Of a DNA stretch of 59,017 nucleotides, positions 14,992-24,940 are shown one piece after another. A program made the translations under genes and the position numbers. Location of the stretch: contig RECG01000020.1 of the NCBI GenBank assembly GCA_007692425.1, forward strand, positions 1 to 59,017, read 5' to 3'. The notes beneath the pieces were generated by a model, which made no database searches, was not told the origin of the DNA, and saw only the letters and a list, made by a program, of their open reading frames with translations. Within the stretch, counting starts at the first letter, position 1. Each line of letters begins with the position of its first letter. This DNA is from Acholeplasmataceae bacterium. Lineage in GTDB: Bacteria; Bacillota_I; Bacilli_A; Acholeplasmatales; Acholeplasmataceae.

Positions 14992-17310
14992 TTATTTGAA
15001 TGTGATGATCGTGACACCGTTGAGTCCTTCGCCCTCACCACCGAAGCGATGACTTTTGACATGTGATGAACGTTTGATGACATCATGTACGGCTTTTCTT
15101 ACCGCACCACTGCCGAAACCGTGGATGACACGCAAGGTGCTCAAACCGGAGAGAAGTGCCTGATCGATGGCATCTTCCAAGGCCGGTGCGACCTCTTCAT
15201 AGCGGTAACCACGCAAATCAAGTTCCAATTTGGCGGTGCGAACCGGGGTGCTCCCGGTCGGCGACGTGCTCTTTTCAGGGACGGATTTGGGTTTGACAGG
15301 AGACTGACGGCGCAATTCATGAGCTTTGAAATCAATCGTGAATTTGCCGAAGGTGACCGTATAGGTATCCGCTTTGACCGCCTTGATGATGCCGGGTTGT
15401 TGATAAGGCAGGATGAAAACGTCGTCTTTGACTTTGAACATCTCGTCATCGGCGGGTTCGATTTCGCCCTCGGGTGTTTTTCGCAAGGCATGTTTGAGTT
15501 GCGCGATATCGGGCTTGCCGATGGCCTCTTTGGCTTGCAGATCCGCCATCATCGTCCGGACTTCGTCTTTCAGTGCCTCCCATTTGGTTTCTTCTTTTTT
15601 GCGAACCTTGTCAATCGCCTTGTCTTGTTCGGCAATCAATGTATCGCGTTGCGCCAGATAATCGGCTTTGGCGGCTTTGGCGGCATCGAGCTCGTCATAA
15701 AGGACTTTTTTCTTCTGCTCGAGTTTGAACATGTCATCATTGAGTTTTTCCATGATGCGCGCCAGGTCGGTCTGGCGGCCGCGATACAAGGTTTTCGCCT
15801 GCTTGACGATCTCATCCGCGAGTCCGAGCCGACGGGCGATCAGAAAGGCATGGGACGAACCCGTCGTCCCCATTTGAAGATGATAGAGCGGCTGCAGGCT
15901 TTTCTTGTCGAAGGCGACGCTGGCGGTGGCCATATGGTCTTGTTCATAGGCATAGCTTTTCAGTTCGGAATAGTGGGTGGTGACCATGAGACGGATGTCA
16001 TGTTTGCGGAAGGCGTCGATCATGGCAATGGCGAGTGAAACCCCTTCATTAGGGTCTGTGCCACTGCCGATTTCATCGAGCAGGACCAGGCTGTTGTCGG
16101 TCAGATGCTCAAGCATTTTGACAATCTTGGTCATGTGTGAGGAAAATGTCGACAAGGATTGCATGATCGACTGTTCATCACCAATATCGGCAAAGACGCG
16201 GTCGAAGACGGCGATGTCGCTTGCTTCTTTCGCCGGAATCATGATGCCGCATTGCGTCATCAGGGTCAGAAGACCGACCGTCTTGAGCGCGACGGTCTTG
16301 CCACCGGTGTTAGGGCCTGTGATCAACAACGTCTTGATGTCCTGGCTGAGTTCGACATCGATCGGAACAACCGTCTTCGCATCAAGAAGCGGATGTCTGG
16401 CTTGAATGAGACGAATGTTACCTTGATGGTTGAGTTGTGGTTTGGACGCATGGATCTCAAGGGCATAACGGGCTTTGGCGCTGATGAAATCGAGTGCCAG
16501 CAAGCAGTCCAGATTGCCTTTCAGGGAATCATGGGCGACATGCACCTCATGGCTCATCAAGCTGATGATGGTATGGATTTCCTGTTCCTCCATGACTTTG
16601 AGCGACTCGATCTGGGCGGTGATGCCGCGGGTCGCCTCAGGTTCGATGTAGACAGTCTGGCGACTCGCCGACATGTCATGGACGACACCCTTGACCTTGT
16701 TTTTGAATGTTTCCTTGAAAGGGATGCAAAAGCGGTCATTTCTGATGACGATGACAGGCTCGTTGATAAAAGCCGCATGATCGACCAGCAGTTTTTGCAG
16801 TTTTTCATGCAATTGCTTGTCAAGCCGGGCCAGATCTTTCCTGATTTTGAGAAGACCGGGGGTGGCGTCATCGGGAATGACGCCGTCATCATCCATCTTC
16901 TGTTTGAAATAAGTCAGTATCGGTTGATGGTTGGCCATGTGTTCAAGATAGTTCTTGATGACGCCGGGATCGACTTGTTGACGGGCGGCTTCCCTGAAAT
17001 GGTTAAGGACGTCCTGTTCCATTGTCAAGAAGAGGCGGATCAACAACAGTTCGCGGATGGTAAAGATGCGCTCACGGGCGGCTGCGTGGATCAAATCCTG
17101 GATGTCAAAATCATCAATCAGCGGCAAGACACCCAGTCTGGCAATCAAACGGGTCATGTCTGCGACTTCCAAAAGCGCGGCGTCGATCGCGGCAAGGTCT
17201 GTCATCGGTTCCAGAACATCCAGTTCGCCTTTGATCGTGTCAGTCCTGGCATACTGGCTGATCCGTTTGAGTATCAGATCGAGTTCAAGCGTTTTGGTCA
17301 TAAATCGCAT
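14992..17310 (-). CDS. mutS2: MutS2 endonuclease/ribosome-splitting ATPase
   Basis: The 772-residue product contains the MutS core and ATPase with Walker A TGPNTGGKT (about residues 327-335) and Walker B VLLDEIGSGTDP, then a long coiled coil (about 505-600), and a C-terminal Smr domain with LDLRGYRYEEV and HGFGSGAVRKAVHD. MutS2 lacks the mismatch-recognition domain of MutS; in Bacillus it acts on collided ribosomes and in recombination control. Start ATG at 17310 has AAGGAAG upstream. It is divergent from rnhC across 53 bases. Confidence 0.97.
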   Translation of the reverse strand: MRFMTKTLELDLILKRISQYARTDTIKGELDVLEPMTDLAAIDAALLEVADMTRLIARLGVLPLIDDFDIQDLIHAAARERIFTIRELLLIRLFLTMEQDVLNHFREAARQQVDPGVIKNYLEHMANHQPILTYFKQKMDDDGVIPDDATPGLLKIRKDLARLDKQLHEKLQKLLVDHAAFINEPVIVIRNDRFCIPFKETFKNKVKGVVHDMSASRQTVYIEPEATRGITAQIESLKVMEEQEIHTIISLMSHEVHVAHDSLKGNLDCLLALDFISAKARYALEIHASKPQLNHQGNIRLIQARHPLLDAKTVVPIDVELSQDIKTLLITGPNTGGKTVALKTVGLLTLMTQCGIMIPAKEASDIAVFDRVFADIGDEQSIMQSLSTFSSHMTKIVKMLEHLTDNSLVLLDEIGSGTDPNEGVSLAIAMIDAFRKHDIRLMVTTHYSELKSYAYEQDHMATASVAFDKKSLQPLYHLQMGTTGSSHAFLIARRLGLADEIVKQAKTLYRGRQTDLARIMEKLNDDMFKLEQKKKVLYDELDAAKAAKADYLAQRDTLIAEQDKAIDKVRKKEETKWEALKDEVRTMMADLQAKEAIGKPDIAQLKHALRKTPEGEIEPADDEMFKVKDDVFILPYQQPGIIKAVKADTYTVTFGKFTIDFKAHELRRQSPVKPKSVPEKSTSPTGSTPVRTAKLELDLRGYRYEEVAPALEDAIDQALLSGLSTLRVIHGFGSGAVRKAVHDVIKRSSHVKSHRFGGEGEGLNGVTIITFK

Positions 17311-17363
17311 AGGTGCACTTCCTTTTATTTTATGATATAATATAAATAGACGCAGGAGATAAG

Positions 17364-18221
17364 ATGAAGCACTATACCATCTCGGTTTCCGAGACCGAGC
17401 TCAAAAAACTGCATCAGGTGTATCAACATCACACGATTGAAGATGATAACCAATATCTTCTTTTTCATGCTGTCCATCACAACATCGACATTCTCGCATA
17501 CAAGACCGGCAAGGTCTTGCTTCAAGGTGATGAGATCACACATGAGCTGATTGCCATCAAGCAACATCTTGAACGTGAAGATTATGAAGCCATCGGTTCT
17601 GACGAGGTCGGCACCGGTGACGTCTTTGGTCCGATCGTGGTGTGCGCACTTTATGCCAGTTTGTCCGATATCGCCTTCATGGAAAGCCTCAATGTGCGTG
17701 ATTCAAAGAACATGAATGACAAGACGATTGCATCACTAGGTCCTAAAATTGCCAAAAAGATGACACACTCGCTACTCATTCTGACACCGAAGAAATACAA
17801 CAGTCTGGTTAAAAAAGGCTACAATCTCAACAAGATCAAAGCGCTCTTGCACAACCAGGCCATCATCAAGACCACTTCCAAGGTCAACAAGGAAGTCCCG
17901 GTCATCATTGACCAGTTTTGTACACCGCAGCTTTACTTCAACTATGTCAAGGATGAGACGCTTGTTTATCGCAACGTTGATTTTCATGTCCGGGCCGAAC
18001 AGGTGCATCTGGCGGTCGCGGCCGCCTCGATTGTCGCCCGTTACGCCTTTTTGGCCAAGATGCGCGAGTATCAACAGAAACTAGGCATCAAGCTGCCCAA
18101 AGGGGCAGGCAAGGAAGTCGACGAGCAGGTGTTTGACATCCACAAGCAAAAAGGACTGGAAACACTCAAACTGGTCGCCAAGATGAACTTCAAGAACGTC
18201 ACGAAGCAGAAACTTGAGTAA
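17364..18221 (+). CDS. rnhC: Ribonuclease HIII
   Basis: The 285-residue product has an N-terminal TBP-like substrate-binding domain (about 1-75) and an RNase H2-type catalytic domain with GSDEVGTGDVFGP (about 78-90), the RNase HIII form of the DE motif, RDSKNM, and AAASIVARYAFL. RNase HIII cleaves RNA in RNA-DNA hybrids. AGGAGATAAG precedes the ATG. It is divergent from mutS2 and convergent with rluD; the 3' ends of rnhC and rluD overlap by 23 bases. Confidence 0.97.
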   Translation: MKHYTISVSETELKKLHQVYQHHTIEDDNQYLLFHAVHHNIDILAYKTGKVLLQGDEITHELIAIKQHLEREDYEAIGSDEVGTGDVFGPIVVCALYASLSDIAFMESLNVRDSKNMNDKTIASLGPKIAKKMTHSLLILTPKKYNSLVKKGYNLNKIKALLHNQAIIKTTSKVNKEVPVIIDQFCTPQLYFNYVKDETLVYRNVDFHVRAEQVHLAVAAASIVARYAFLAKMREYQQKLGIKLPKGAGKEVDEQVFDIHKQKGLETLKLVAKMNFKNVTKQKLE

Positions 18222-19113
18222 GTGAACTTAAAAACGATTGGAAATCATCCGGCAGATCGACGGTGAACGTCATCTGCTTTTTTGTTGTCGGATGGATGAA
18301 GGCTAGCGTACCGGCATGAAGGAACTGGCCGGTTTTGCCGATGACTTGTTTCGGACCGTAGACGGGGTCACCGACGATCGGATGATGGATATGGGCCATG
18401 TGGACACGGATCTGGTGGGTCCGGCCGGTTTCCAACTTGCAAGCCAGCAAGGCATAATGTTCATATTGTTCCAAGACGGTGAAATGGGTGATGGCCGGGC
18501 GTCCGCCGGACAAGACCGCCATTTTGCGGCGATGCTTCGGATGACGCTCGATCGGTGCGTCGATCATGCCTCTGGTCTCCTGGAAACGACCATAGACCAA
18601 GGCGGTGTAAAGACGGGTCACCTCATGACGGGCGAGGGCGTCGGAAAGGGCTTGATGGGCGGCATCGTTTTTGGCGACAACCAACAAACCGCTCGTATCC
18701 TTGTCGATCCGGTGGACGATGCCGGGACGGATCACGCTGTTGATCGTTGACAAGTCGTCGACTTGGTGCAGAAGCCCGTGGACCAGCGTCGGTTCATGAT
18801 GGCTGTCGGCCGGATGGACGACGAGTCCCTTGGGCTTGTTGACGACCAGGAGGTCATCATCCTCATAGACGATGTCGAGATTGAGATCGACCGGTTCGAG
18901 ATCCAGTGTCTTCGGTGCCATGTATGTGATGGTGATGCGATCACCGGTCTTGAGGGCATAACCGGTCTTGACCTGTTCATCGTTGACGAGGACGTGCGCG
19001 CTTTTGATCATTTGCTGCAGGTGGTTGCGACTGATGTCGGGCATCTGCTGTTTGAGAAACTGGTCAAGCCGGGCGCCGGCCGATGCCGTGTCGACCTTAA
19101 TGATCCGTGACAT
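18199..19113 (-). CDS. rluD: 23S rRNA pseudouridine synthase, RluD-type
   Basis: The 304-residue product has an N-terminal S4 RNA-binding domain (about residues 10-75) and a pseudouridine synthase domain with the catalytic motif HRIDKDTSGLLVVAK (about 133-147). This is the RluA/RluD family (Bacillus YlyB). The start at 19113 is chosen because AAGGAGG lies nine bases upstream; it overlaps the end of lspA by 17 bases. The pair lspA-rluD is conserved in Bacillota. Which 23S positions it modifies cannot be told, hence the gene name is a family label. Confidence 0.93.
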   Translation of the reverse strand: MSRIIKVDTASAGARLDQFLKQQMPDISRNHLQQMIKSAHVLVNDEQVKTGYALKTGDRITITYMAPKTLDLEPVDLNLDIVYEDDDLLVVNKPKGLVVHPADSHHEPTLVHGLLHQVDDLSTINSVIRPGIVHRIDKDTSGLLVVAKNDAAHQALSDALARHEVTRLYTALVYGRFQETRGMIDAPIERHPKHRRKMAVLSGGRPAITHFTVLEQYEHYALLACKLETGRTHQIRVHMAHIHHPIVGDPVYGPKQVIGKTGQFLHAGTLAFIHPTTKKQMTFTVDLPDDFQSFLSSLTQVSAS

Positions 19114-19615
19114 GGTCGGCAGCCTCCTTTTTGGCATGCCGTTTCGGCTCGAAGATGAAAATGTCGATCAGAAACAGCACGATGGCGGCAGAGAGGGCCA
19201 GATCGGCGATATTATTATAAAAATTGGAGAGACCCACCCAAGATAGGGGAATGGTCAAAAACGGAAAATGGAGAAAATCAATGACATAGCCGAGCAACGC
19301 CCGGTCGATGGCGTTGCCGAAGGTCCCACCGATGAACAAGGCGATGGCGGTGCTGTAAACCTTGCGCTGACGGAAATCGACATCAAGAAAAAGATACCCG
19401 AACAACGTCAGGGCAACAATCGTGATCAACGCAAAAAGCAACTGTTGGCCTGCCAGCAATCCAAACGAAATGCCGAAATTCTTATGATAGCCGAATTCGA
19501 GCAAAGCACGGATCGCGATGACCGAATGTCCTTCCGGAACCATGGCGGCGGCCAGTCGTTTTGTCAGTTGGTCAAAGATGATGACAACAACGATGATTAT
19601 CAAACCAATGCGCAT
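19097..19615 (-). CDS. lspA: Lipoprotein signal peptidase
   Basis: The 172-residue product has four membrane segments and the LspA catalytic region: GNAIDRALLGYVIDFLHF and NFYNNIADLALSAA, each giving one of the two active-site aspartates. It cleaves prolipoproteins at the lipobox cysteine in the membrane. Start ATG at 19615 has AGGAG five bases upstream. Targets in this window include the lipoproteins at 3053, 31962 and 50604. The usual NIADL motif replaces NVADL. It lies late in the T-box operon. Confidence 0.96.
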   Translation of the reverse strand: MRIGLIIIVVVIIFDQLTKRLAAAMVPEGHSVIAIRALLEFGYHKNFGISFGLLAGQQLLFALITIVALTLFGYLFLDVDFRQRKVYSTAIALFIGGTFGNAIDRALLGYVIDFLHFPFLTIPLSWVGLSNFYNNIADLALSAAIVLFLIDIFIFEPKRHAKKEAADHVTDH

Positions 19616-19623
19616 ATGATCTC

Positions 19624-20010
19624 CTAATATATCGTCACAAGCAACACAATGCCGAACACCATGAGGATGCATGCGACCAAGGTGCTTTCGACAAGCTGCG
19701 GCAAGCGCGTATTGATGTCTTCAAGTGTTTCATGATAATGGTGGAGCAGACGATAGAACAGTGCGTAATAGAGAAAACTCCATGATACAGCCATGATGAC
19801 CAATAAAATAGACAACATGATGTGTAGTTTAGTAAATATAAACATATTGACAACGAACAACACCGGAATCAAGAGCATCAGAAACGACAAAAGCAACGCG
19901 CCGAGCACCGCTTTGGTGACCGACGTCACCGTGGTCTTCTGATCAACGCGCCGATTCAAGGTCCGATAGCGTCGATAAAATTGGCGAATCTTATTCAACA
20001 TGGTTGTCAT
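19624..20010 (-). CDS. Small membrane protein of unknown function
   Basis: A 128-residue product with a basic N-terminus ([16 protein letters not shown]), two adjacent hydrophobic segments (about 32-85), an amphipathic stretch with HHYHETLEDINTRLPQLVEST, and a C-terminal hydrophobic helix. I do not recognise the family. I chose the ATG at 20010 because GGAGCG lies seven bases upstream; it overlaps the end of the upstream protease gene by 20 bases. Its place between a YlbL-type protease and lspA hints at membrane or envelope housekeeping, but nothing specific can be said. Confidence 0.75.
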   Translation of the reverse strand: MTTMLNKIRQFYRRYRTLNRRVDQKTTVTSVTKAVLGALLLSFLMLLIPVLFVVNMFIFTKLHIMLSILLVIMAVSWSFLYYALFYRLLHHYHETLEDINTRLPQLVESTLVACILMVFGIVLLVTIY

Positions 20011-20998
20011 GAAGCGCTCCAATGACATTTCTTATGTCTTCAGTATTGTCAATATAGATGATTTCAAATCCATATTCTCGATCTGGAACATCGTTTCGAT
20101 GGGCTTCAGGTACAAGAAATATATCAACTTTTGCATCATGTGCAGCGGCCAATTTCTCTTTCAAACCGCCGATTCTTCCGACATTTCCAGCCATGGTCAT
20201 CGTCCCTGTGCCTGCAATTTTGATTGGACCAATGTTTATATTTACTAAACTTACATACAACATGATGGTCTGCATGGCGCCGCCGCTCGGCCCTCCATAA
20301 ATGCTGTCAAGTCCAGGCAGGTCGATGTGGGGTGTGAGACTGTTGATGACATGATTGGGGACAAACAGCATGGGGTTGTCTGTTTCCATTTTGACATGGC
20401 TGAATGCGAAGGTTTCGACGCCATCACGGCTGTCTCGTTCCACCAGCCAGACGGCCGTGTCCTGATAGGCCATCATGAGAAAGTCCTCATGGGAATGGTC
20501 GGTCGCCCGTTCACCATTGATGGCGATGATCCGGTCACCGATTTTGAGTTCGCGCAGTCGAGCGGGCCGGTAATAGACATACAAGCCGGCATACGTGTGA
20601 TCAATGGCGATACCTGGATCATCCAGTGCCGCCATCTCATACGCCATGATGATTGATGTTTTATAGGAAACATGCTTGGCCACCTGACTCGCCGCGTATT
20701 CATCCGCCCATGATGTGTCCCTTTGTCGTGCCGTCATCTCATTGATACTCATGTCCGGATTTTGATTCATGACCCAGGAGAGAAACGGTGTCAACGGGTA
20801 ATAGGATAACACATAGACGACATGAAACTGGTCTGCCAGGGCGATGCCTTCAATGTCAAACGATTCGTTGACATTGCGCAGACCGCCAGGCGCCGTACCG
20901 GCAAAACCGGTCGGCATGACCAGGATCATGAGCAAGTATACATATGGAAATGACAGGACCACGAGCAGTTTTTTATACTGCTTCAGCAGTTTCAGCAT
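19991..20998 (-). CDS. PDZ-Lon membrane protease, YlbL-like
   Basis: The 335-residue product starts with one membrane segment (about 10-30), followed by an extracytoplasmic PDZ-like region (about 125-190, with [13 protein letters not shown]) and a C-terminal Lon-type (S16) protease domain. The catalytic Ser is in [11 protein letters not shown] (about residue 240) and the Lys in [14 protein letters not shown] (about 286). YlbL-type proteases act at the membrane; in Bacillus YlbL (DdcP) degrades a DNA-damage checkpoint inhibitor. The start at 20998 overlaps comEB by 26 bases. It is part of the T-box operon. Confidence 0.9.
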   Translation of the reverse strand: MLKLLKQYKKLLVVLSFPYVYLLMILVMPTGFAGTAPGGLRNVNESFDIEGIALADQFHVVYVLSYYPLTPFLSWVMNQNPDMSINEMTARQRDTSWADEYAASQVAKHVSYKTSIIMAYEMAALDDPGIAIDHTYAGLYVYYRPARLRELKIGDRIIAINGERATDHSHEDFLMMAYQDTAVWLVERDSRDGVETFAFSHVKMETDNPMLFVPNHVINSLTPHIDLPGLDSIYGGPSGGAMQTIMLYVSLVNINIGPIKIAGTGTMTMAGNVGRIGGLKEKLAAAHDAKVDIFLVPEAHRNDVPDREYGFEIIYIDNTEDIRNVIGALHDNHVE

Positions 20999-21455
20999 AA
21001 GTGATGTCTCCAACCTTGATCTGGCGGTAGGTCACACCCGCCGCCTGCAACATCCTGATCGCGGCCCGGTGTTCCCTGGTGTCCGCGTATTTGTTAGACT
21101 CATAAACAATTTCCCTGATGCCACTTTGGATGATGAGTTTGGTGCATTCATTACAGGGGAAGAGACTGACATAAATCGACGCCCCTGCAAGCGCGCGGGT
21201 CGCGTTCAAAATCGCATTCGCCTCCGCATGCACGACATAAGGATATTTGGTCTTGTCGTAGTCGCCTTCGCTGTTCCATGGGAAGGCATCGTCGGCACAA
21301 CCGTGCGGCAGACCGTTGTAACCGATGCCGATGATGCGCCGGTCATTGCTGACAATGCAGGCGCCGACTTGCGTGCTTGGATCCTTGCTGCGCAGAGCGG
21401 ACAGCTTGGCGACACCCATGAAATAGGCGTCCCAGGATAGATAATCCTTGCGCAT
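20973..21455 (-). CDS. comEB: dCMP deaminase (ComEB family)
   Basis: The 160-residue product carries the zinc-binding cytidine/deoxycytidylate deaminase motifs HAEANAIL (about residues 67-74) and [13 protein letters not shown] (about 96-108), preceded by [11 protein letters not shown], which is typical for dCMP deaminases. The enzyme converts dCMP to dUMP for dTMP synthesis. The ATG at 21455 overlaps the msrA stop as TGATG and has AGGAGAAG upstream. In Bacillus comEB lies in a competence operon but is not needed for competence. Confidence 0.94.
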   Translation of the reverse strand: MRKDYLSWDAYFMGVAKLSALRSKDPSTQVGACIVSNDRRIIGIGYNGLPHGCADDAFPWNSEGDYDKTKYPYVVHAEANAILNATRALAGASIYVSLFPCNECTKLIIQSGIREIVYESNKYADTREHRAAIRMLQAAGVTYRQIKVGDITYAETAEAV

Positions 21456-21952
21456 CACTTCTTCTCCTGTGGCTTGGCCAGGCCGAGATTGACATGGCAA
21501 TAGCCGTTCGGGTTCTTGGCGAGATAATCCTGGTGATAGGCCTCGGCCAGGTCATAATCAAGATTTTCCTGGACGGTCGTGGCGACCTTCAGGATGTTGT
21601 CACCGAACAATTTTTCCATGATGTCGTAAAGAGGGTCCTCATCATTACGGTCTTCGTAATAAATACCGCTGCGGTACTGGGGACCGACATCATTGCCCTG
21701 ACGGTTGACCGTGAAGGGATTGATGATGCGGAAAAAATGTTCGATCACCTGTTCAAGTGTGATCACGTTCTCATCATAGACGACGCGGCACGCTTCGGTA
21801 TGACTGGCTTTGCCATTGCAGACTTCCTCATAGGAAGGGTTGCGTTTGTTGCCGTCGACATAACCGACGGACGTCTCCATGACGCCTTTGAGTTGTTTGA
21901 AATAGGCTTCAACACCCCAGAAACAACCACCGGCTAAAACAATGCTTTTCAT
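21455..21952 (-). CDS. msrA: Peptide methionine-S-sulfoxide reductase A
   Basis: The 165-residue product begins [18 protein letters not shown], with the catalytic Cys in GGCFWG, followed by [26 protein letters not shown] and [12 protein letters not shown], all MsrA hallmarks. It repairs methionine-S-sulfoxide using thioredoxin. ATG at 21952 starts one base after the aspS stop; a GTG three codons upstream is an alternative. No MsrB domain is fused. Confidence 0.96.
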   Translation of the reverse strand: MKSIVLAGGCFWGVEAYFKQLKGVMETSVGYVDGNKRNPSYEEVCNGKASHTEACRVVYDENVITLEQVIEHFFRIINPFTVNRQGNDVGPQYRSGIYYEDRNDEDPLYDIMEKLFGDNILKVATTVQENLDYDLAEAYHQDYLAKNPNGYCHVNLGLAKPQEKK

Positions 21953-21953
21953 G

Positions 21954-23669
21954 TTATTCACCTACCTTGATTTTTAATGCTTCCAACTGGTCTTCATCGA
22001 CACTGTCAGGCGACTGCATCATCAGGTCCTTGGCGCTTTGTGTCTTGGGAAAGGCCACGACATCCTTGATATTTTCGGTATGGGTCATCAACATGACAAT
22101 GCGGTCCAAACCGAGCGCGATGCCGCCATGAGGCGGCGTGCCGTATTTGAGTGCGTCGACAAAGAAGCCGAAACGTCTTTTTACTTCATGGTCATCCAGA
22201 CCAAGTGTCTTGAACATCAACTTTTGGATGGCCTGGTCATGAATCCTGATCGAGCCGCCGCCGATTTCATGGCCGTTCAAGACAATGTCATATGCCTTGG
22301 CCAAGGCTTGGGCCGGATCATGTTTAAGCATGTCCGGATCGGCTGGTGCGGTGAAAGGATGGTGTTTGGCATAGTAACGACCGTCTTCTTCGTTGTATTC
22401 GAGCAGGGGCCAGTCGGTGATCCAGACGACATGGTAGACATCCTTTGGAATCAGGTCGAACATGCGGGCCAATGTCTCACGCAAGACGCCGAGACTTTGC
22501 GCGACATCCGCCTCAGACCCGGGGACGACAAACAGGATGTCGCCGTCTTTCAAACCAAGTTTGTCCTGCATCGTCTGATCGATGAACCGGGCAAGGCTGC
22601 CGGACAGGGCACCACCTTCATATTTGAGCCAGGCAAGCGCTTCGCCATGGTGTTTCTTGACCAGTTCGGTCAGTTGATCGATTTGTTTACGTGTCAACGT
22701 GGCACCGGCTTCGAGCACGAGTCCCTTGATCGCTTGCTTGTCTTTGAACAAGGGGATGTCGCATCCCGCAAACAGCGCGCTGTAATCCTTGAGCAGCATG
22801 TCATAGCGGGTATCAGGCTTGTCCGTGCCATAATCACGCATCGCGTCGGCATATGTCATCCTGGCAAAAGGCATGGTCAGTTCGTGTTTCAAAACGGTCT
22901 TGAAAGTATGTGAAAGCACCCTTTCCACAAGCGCTTGGACATCCGTCTCATCGACGAATGACGCCTCGATGTCAATCTGGGTGAACTCCGGTTGCCGGTC
23001 GGCCCTCAGGTCCTCATCCCTGAAACAGCGGGCGACCTGGAAGTACTTCTCGAAGCCTGCCACCATGAAAAGCTGCTTGTAGATCTGCGGCGACTGGGGA
23101 AGGGCATAAAACTGGCCGGGATACAACCTTGAGGGCACGAGATAGTCGCGTGCGCCCTCAGGTGTCGATTTCCCGAGCATCGGTGTTTCAAACTCATAAT
23201 AGCCTTCGTTGAGAAGGGCGGTGCGGATGGCTTGCGTGATGTCATGGCGCATGATCATGTAACGTTGCATGACCGGACGCCGTAAATCGAGATAGCGGTA
23301 GCGCAGACGGACCTCTTCCAAGGCATCGGTCTGGTCGGCGATGATTAAAGGCGGGTTCGCAGCGGTGCTCAGGACGGTCAGTCCCGACACGTCGACCTCG
23401 ATGTCGCCGGTAGGCAGATTCTTGTTTTTGCTTTCACGCTCGATGACCGTGCCTTCGATGGTGATCACGTATTCATTTTTGATTTTCAAGGCCGCTTCGT
23501 AATGCGGATTTTCAGGCTTGACGACCAGTTGCGTGATGCCATGGCGGTCACGCAGGTCGATGAAGACAAGCCCGCCGAGATTGCGGACCTTTTGAACCCA
23601 GCCTTTGAGCCGGACCTGTTGTCCGAGCTCGCTCAGGGTCAAGGCGTTGTTATGGTGGGTATGACTCAT
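21954..23669 (-). CDS. aspS: Aspartyl-tRNA synthetase
   Basis: The 571-residue product has the N-terminal OB-fold anticodon-binding domain (LSELGQQVRLKGWVQKVRNLGGLVFIDLRD), the class II core with FRDEDLRADRQPEFTQID (motif 2, about residues 205-222), a bacterial insertion domain, and motif 3 GGIALGLDRIVML near the end. It charges tRNA with Asp. It overlaps hisS by four bases (ATGA). hisS-aspS is the conserved Bacillota pair. Confidence 0.98.
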   Translation of the reverse strand: MSHTHHNNALTLSELGQQVRLKGWVQKVRNLGGLVFIDLRDRHGITQLVVKPENPHYEAALKIKNEYVITIEGTVIERESKNKNLPTGDIEVDVSGLTVLSTAANPPLIIADQTDALEEVRLRYRYLDLRRPVMQRYMIMRHDITQAIRTALLNEGYYEFETPMLGKSTPEGARDYLVPSRLYPGQFYALPQSPQIYKQLFMVAGFEKYFQVARCFRDEDLRADRQPEFTQIDIEASFVDETDVQALVERVLSHTFKTVLKHELTMPFARMTYADAMRDYGTDKPDTRYDMLLKDYSALFAGCDIPLFKDKQAIKGLVLEAGATLTRKQIDQLTELVKKHHGEALAWLKYEGGALSGSLARFIDQTMQDKLGLKDGDILFVVPGSEADVAQSLGVLRETLARMFDLIPKDVYHVVWITDWPLLEYNEEDGRYYAKHHPFTAPADPDMLKHDPAQALAKAYDIVLNGHEIGGGSIRIHDQAIQKLMFKTLGLDDHEVKRRFGFFVDALKYGTPPHGGIALGLDRIVMLMTHTENIKDVVAFPKTQSAKDLMMQSPDSVDEDQLEALKIKVGE

Positions 23670-24940
23670 TGCTCTGCCCCCAGATGATCGACGAGGTAAC
23701 GTTTGACTTGTTTGAGCAGGACTTCTTCCTGCACCTCGGTTTTCGTGTTCTTGATGCTGACGACGCCACGGCTCATCTCATCCTCACCCAGAATCACCAG
23801 GTACTTCGCACCCAGTTTCAAGGCTTGTTTGAGTTGACCTTTGAAAGCTTTCTTGGTGTAGTTCATGTCACAGACAAGGTCCGCACCACGCAGTTCATAA
23901 AGCAGTTTGGTCGCCAGTGTGCGGTCAGCCTCTTTAAAGACGATGACAAAGACATCAACAGTTTGTATGTCGGCGATGGTGACATGCTCGGCTTCCAAGG
24001 CCATAAGCAACCGTTCCATGCCAAACGCAAAACCGATGCCCCCCAGGTCGGGCCCGCCGAGTTCGGCGACCATCTGCTGGTAGCGTCCGCCGCCGCCAAG
24101 CACGTTTTGGGCACCAAAGCCTTCGATGTCGGCTTCGATTTCAAACACGGTATGGCTGTAGTAATCCAGACCACGGACCATCTTGTGGGCGATCTCATAG
24201 CTGATCTTGGCGGCATTCAAATGATCAAGAACCTGTTTGAAATACGCTTTTGAATCATCATTCAGGACATCAATCGTCTTCGGTGCGCTGGTCATGGCCG
24301 GATGCTTGGCATCCACCTTGCAATCGAGAATACGCAATGGATTCTTGACCAGACGTTGCCGGCAATCCTCGCACATCGTGTCCTGATGCGGGGTGAAGTG
24401 TGTTTTCAAGGCTTCCTGATAGGCAGTTCGGGATGATTCATCACCAAGCGTGTTCAAACGGACACGGACGCCTTTGAGTCCGAGTCTTTTGATGAAGTCA
24501 TACGAAAGGATGATCATTTCCGCATCCAAAGCAGGATCAAGCGCACCGATGGCTTCGACCCCGAACTGATAAAACTCGCGGTATCGGCCCTTCTGCGGTC
24601 GCTCATAGCGGAAATGAGGTCCGATATAATAGACCTTTTCAAGTTCCTGACTGGCATACATCTTGTGTTCGACATAGCTTCTGATGACCCCGGCCGTTCC
24701 TTCAGGACGCAAAGTCAACCGTCGTTCACCGCGATCATCAAAATCATACGTTTCCTTGGTCACCATGTCCGATAACTCGGTCTGGCGGTGGAATACCTCG
24801 CTATATTCGATAATCGGTGTGCGGATCTCCCGCATGTTGTAAAGTCCGAGAATGGTTCTGATTTTGTTTTCAAGCGCTTGCCACAGATAGGATTCCCCGG
24901 GCAGGACGTCATAGGTTCCTTTCACGCGATGGATGGCCAT
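23666..24940 (-). CDS. hisS: Histidyl-tRNA synthetase
   Basis: The 424-residue product has HisRS features: VKGTYDVLPGES at the start, motif 2 with GPHFRYERPQKGRYREFYQFGVE (about 108-130), HisRS-specific RGLDYYSHTVFE, and a C-terminal anticodon-binding domain. It has the normal length. The ATG lies 32 bases inside the end of the upstream GNAT gene. The T-box leader ahead of that GNAT gene carries a probable His specifier, which fits hisS as the regulated target. Confidence 0.98.
   Translation of the reverse strand: MAIHRVKGTYDVLPGESYLWQALENKIRTILGLYNMREIRTPIIEYSEVFHRQTELSDMVTKETYDFDDRGERRLTLRPEGTAGVIRSYVEHKMYASQELEKVYYIGPHFRYERPQKGRYREFYQFGVEAIGALDPALDAEMIILSYDFIKRLGLKGVRVRLNTLGDESSRTAYQEALKTHFTPHQDTMCEDCRQRLVKNPLRILDCKVDAKHPAMTSAPKTIDVLNDDSKAYFKQVLDHLNAAKISYEIAHKMVRGLDYYSHTVFEIEADIEGFGAQNVLGGGGRYQQMVAELGGPDLGGIGFAFGMERLLMALEAEHVTIADIQTVDVFVIVFKEADRTLATKLLYELRGADLVCDMNYTKKAFKGQLKQALKLGAKYLVILGEDEMSRGVVSIKNTKTEVQEEVLLKQVKRYLVDHLGAEQ

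Noticed and set aside
15085-17340. Two long open frames (317 and 393 codons) on the plus strand opposite mutS2
   Set aside because: They are antisense to a complete MutS2 with all motifs, lack ribosome binding sites and recognisable domains, and come from the codon bias of the real gene.
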